The translations under genes and the position numbers were made by a program. This document shows positions 6,502-8,427 of a stretch of 8,427 bases of DNA, piece after piece (the stretch's first letter is position 1; the number at the start of each line of letters is the position of its first letter). Source of the stretch: Bacteroidales bacterium (GTDB lineage Bacteria > Bacteroidota > Bacteroidia > Bacteroidales > UBA932); assembly GCA_017651785.1 (NCBI GenBank), contig JAGCCD010000053.1, positions 1 to 8,427 on the forward strand, read 5' to 3'. A model generated the notes under the pieces. It was not told the origin of the DNA, did no database searches, and saw only the letters and a list, made by a program, of their open reading frames with translations.

Positions 6502-6522
6502 CCATATAAAAGCTGGAATACC

Positions 6523-8427
6523 CTAAAGCTCGCTGAGAGTCTTTGAGAGCTCGTCGTTCTTTGTAACGATGAGGTCCTGGTATTCCTTGAGACCGGTTCC
6601 GGCGGGGATGAGATGACCGCAGATAACGTTCTCCTTAAGGCCCTCCAGGTGGTCTACGCGGCCGCGGATAGCGGCTTCGCTGAGCACCTTGGTGGTCTCC
6701 TGGAAGGAGGCTGCGGACATGAAGCTGTCGGTCTTGAGGGCCGCACGGGTGATACCCTGGAGCACGAGACGCGAAGTTGCGGGACGTGCGGGACGGGTAA
6801 CCATGAGCTTCTGTCCCTGGCGGGCGAGGGATTCGTTCTCGCTCTTGAGTTCGCGCATGCCGATGATGTCTCCCATGAAGTATCTGTCGGACGCACCTGC
6901 GTCTTCTACGATATGCTTGCCGAAGATGGCATCGTTGGCATCCATGAACTTCCACTTGTCCACAAGCTCTTCCTTGAGGAACTGGGTGTCGCCCGGATCG
7001 GTTATTTCCACCTTGCGCATCATCTGGCGGATGATGATCTCGAAGTGCTTGTCGTTGATCTTAACGCCCTGCAGACGGTAAACAGCCTGAACCTCGTTGA
7101 CAATGTATTCCTGGGCCTTTACGGGACCGAGAATGTTGAGGATGTCGTTGGGGGAGGTGCCGCCGTCGGACAGAGGAGTGCCGGCCTTTACGTAGTCGTT
7201 CTCCTGTACGAAGATCTGCTTGCTCTTGGGTACGAGATATGTCTTCTCCACGCCGCTGCGGTTGCGGATAGTGATTTCCTGGTTGCTGCGCTTTGTCTTA
7301 CCCATTATCACCTCGCCGTTTATCTCAGAAAGTATTGCGGGGTTGGACGGGTTGCGGGCCTCGAAGAGCTCGGTGACTCGCGGCAGACCACCGGTGATAT
7401 CGCTTGCCTTGCCGATGGCGCGTGGAATCTTGATGATGATGTCGCCGACCTTCACTTCCTGGCCTTCCTCTGCCATGACGTGCGCCTTTACAGGCAGGTT
7501 GTACTGGCGGAGGCTGTTGCCTGCGGCGTCCAGGATGTGGAGGGTGGGGTTCTTGGTCTTGTCCTTGGCCTCGATGATCACCTTGTCGGTGCTCATGGAG
7601 AATTCGTCGCCCTTGTCTTTCTCGTAGGTGACGCCTTCTGCCATGTTCTCGAAGCGTACGGTACCGGCAGTTTCAACGATGGTGATGGCGTTGTAGGGAT
7701 CCCATTCGCAAATGCGGTCGCCCTTCACAACCTTGTCGCCGTCGTGCTTGTAGATGACGGAGCCGTAGGGGATGTCGTACTGTGAGTAGGTGATGCCGGT
7801 GTTCTCATCGATGATGCGAAGCTCGGTCATACGGCTCACAACTACCTCTTCCTGTCCGCCGCCCTCTGCATCACGCATTATGGTGCGGAGTTCGTTGAAC
7901 TGCAGGCGGCCGTTGTACTTGGACTCGATGAATGAATCTGCAACAGCACCGGATGCGGTACCACCGACGTGGAAGGTACGCAGGGTAAGCTGTGTACCGG
8001 GCTCACCGATGGACTGCGCGGCGATGACGCCCACGACCTCTCCCTTCTCTACCATCCTGCTTGTGGCAAGGTTGCGTCCGTAGCACTTGGCGCAGACGCC
8101 CTTGCGGCTCTCGCAGGTGAGTACCGAACGGATCTCTACCTGCTCGATGGGCAGGGAGTCGATGAGGTCGGCCTCTTTCTCGCGGATCTCTTCTCCTGCG
8201 TGGAGGATGAGCTCGCCGGTGAGAGGGTTGAAAATATCGTGTACGCTGGTGCGGCCCAGGATTCTCTCTCCGAGGGACTCAACCACCTCGTCCTTGTTCT
8301 TGATGGCGGTTGCCACAAGTCCGCGGAGGGTGCCGCAGTCTTCCTCGTTGATGATCACGTCGTGCGATACGTCCACCAGACGCCTGGTCAGGTAACCTGC
8401 GTCAGCGGTCTTGAGGGCGGTATCGGC
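6523..8427 (-). CDS. rpoC: RNA polymerase beta-prime subunit, C-terminal part, runs off right edge
   Basis: The last 634 codons of the largest catalytic subunit of RNA polymerase; the frame stays open to the right edge. The fragment opens with LKTADAGYLTRRLVDVSHDV, matching E. coli RpoC near residue 790. The second zinc site is complete: Cys31 of the fragment, then Cys105, Cys112 and Cys115, with the same 74-6-2 spacing as E. coli Cys814, 888, 895 and 898. The trigger-loop region follows (GVIAAQSIGEPGTQLTLRTF). The conserved C-terminal block is present (ARPATSRLVLQGITRAAL, SFMSAASFQETTKVLSEAA, GLKENVICGHLIPAGTG), ending DELSKTLSEL. The 50 bases at the right edge read in frame although they lie upstream of any start codon in view. 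It is very probably the end of an rpoB-rpoC operon whose upstream part is outside the window, closed by the hairpin at 6466-6501. Confidence 0.98.
   Translation of the reverse strand, partial: ADTALKTADAGYLTRRLVDVSHDVIINEEDCGTLRGLVATAIKNKDEVVESLGERILGRTSVHDIFNPLTGELILHAGEEIREKEADLIDSLPIEQVEIRSVLTCESRKGVCAKCYGRNLATSRMVEKGEVVGVIAAQSIGEPGTQLTLRTFHVGGTASGAVADSFIESKYNGRLQFNELRTIMRDAEGGGQEEVVVSRMTELRIIDENTGITYSQYDIPYGSVIYKHDGDKVVKGDRICEWDPYNAITIVETAGTVRFENMAEGVTYEKDKGDEFSMSTDKVIIEAKDKTKNPTLHILDAAGNSLRQYNLPVKAHVMAEEGQEVKVGDIIIKIPRAIGKASDITGGLPRVTELFEARNPSNPAILSEINGEVIMGKTKRSNQEITIRNRSGVEKTYLVPKSKQIFVQENDYVKAGTPLSDGGTSPNDILNILGPVKAQEYIVNEVQAVYRLQGVKINDKHFEIIIRQMMRKVEITDPGDTQFLKEELVDKWKFMDANDAIFGKHIVEDAGASDRYFMGDIIGMRELKSENESLARQGQKLMVTRPARPATSRLVLQGITRAALKTDSFMSAASFQETTKVLSEAAIRGRVDHLEGLKENVICGHLIPAGTGLKEYQDLIVTKNDELSKTLSEL

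Noticed and set aside
6613..7785. 390-codon open frame on the plus strand opposite rpoC
   Set aside because: It is antisense to a highly conserved part of rpoC, and its length follows from the codon pattern of the real gene. Its translation shows no recognisable motif.

Overview
The window comes from a Bacteroidota chromosome, most likely a fairly GC-rich member of the Bacteroidales (an Alistipes-like or related uncultured lineage is a guess). Three things point there. The promoters fit the Bacteroidota consensus (TTTG, about 20 bases, TAnnTTTG). The starts lack clear Shine-Dalgarno sequences. The protein signatures (an Omp85-type patatin phospholipase, an EPSP synthase with a GESG motif, the RpoC tail) are those of the phylum. 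This looks like ordinary core chromosome. I see no mobile element, CRISPR array, tRNA or rRNA, and no stretch over 300 bases without a gene.

Layout from left to right: (a) 1-459, minus strand: N-terminal 153 residues of a sodium:solute symporter that runs off the left edge. (b) 468-1082, minus: FMN-dependent nitroreductase-family protein, 8 bases upstream of the symporter gene and presumably co-transcribed with it from a good promoter at 1122-1153. (c) 1164-1985, minus: classical short-chain dehydrogenase/reductase with a promoter abutting its ATG. (d) 2046-4067, plus, divergent from (c): one polypeptide joining a complete type I 3-dehydroquinate dehydratase (AroD) to a complete EPSP synthase (AroA). 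(e) 4064-6436, minus: secreted patatin phospholipase with a POTRA-like segment and an outer-membrane beta-barrel, overlapping the aroD-aroA gene tail to tail by 4 bases. (f) 6466-6501: strong intrinsic terminator of rpoC. (g) 6523-8427, minus: C-terminal 634 residues of RpoC, running off the right edge.

The genes are mostly unrelated housekeeping units packed closely. The rpoC terminator lies in the 86-base gap that also holds the patatin promoter. The 60-base gap at 1986-2045 must hold the start signals for both the dehydrogenase and the AroD-AroA fusion. The AroD-AroA fusion covers steps 3 and 6 of the seven-step shikimate pathway, leaving steps 4 (AroE) and 5 (AroK) to enzymes outside the window. 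It is the most unusual object here. I found no convincing sign of a wholly new system.
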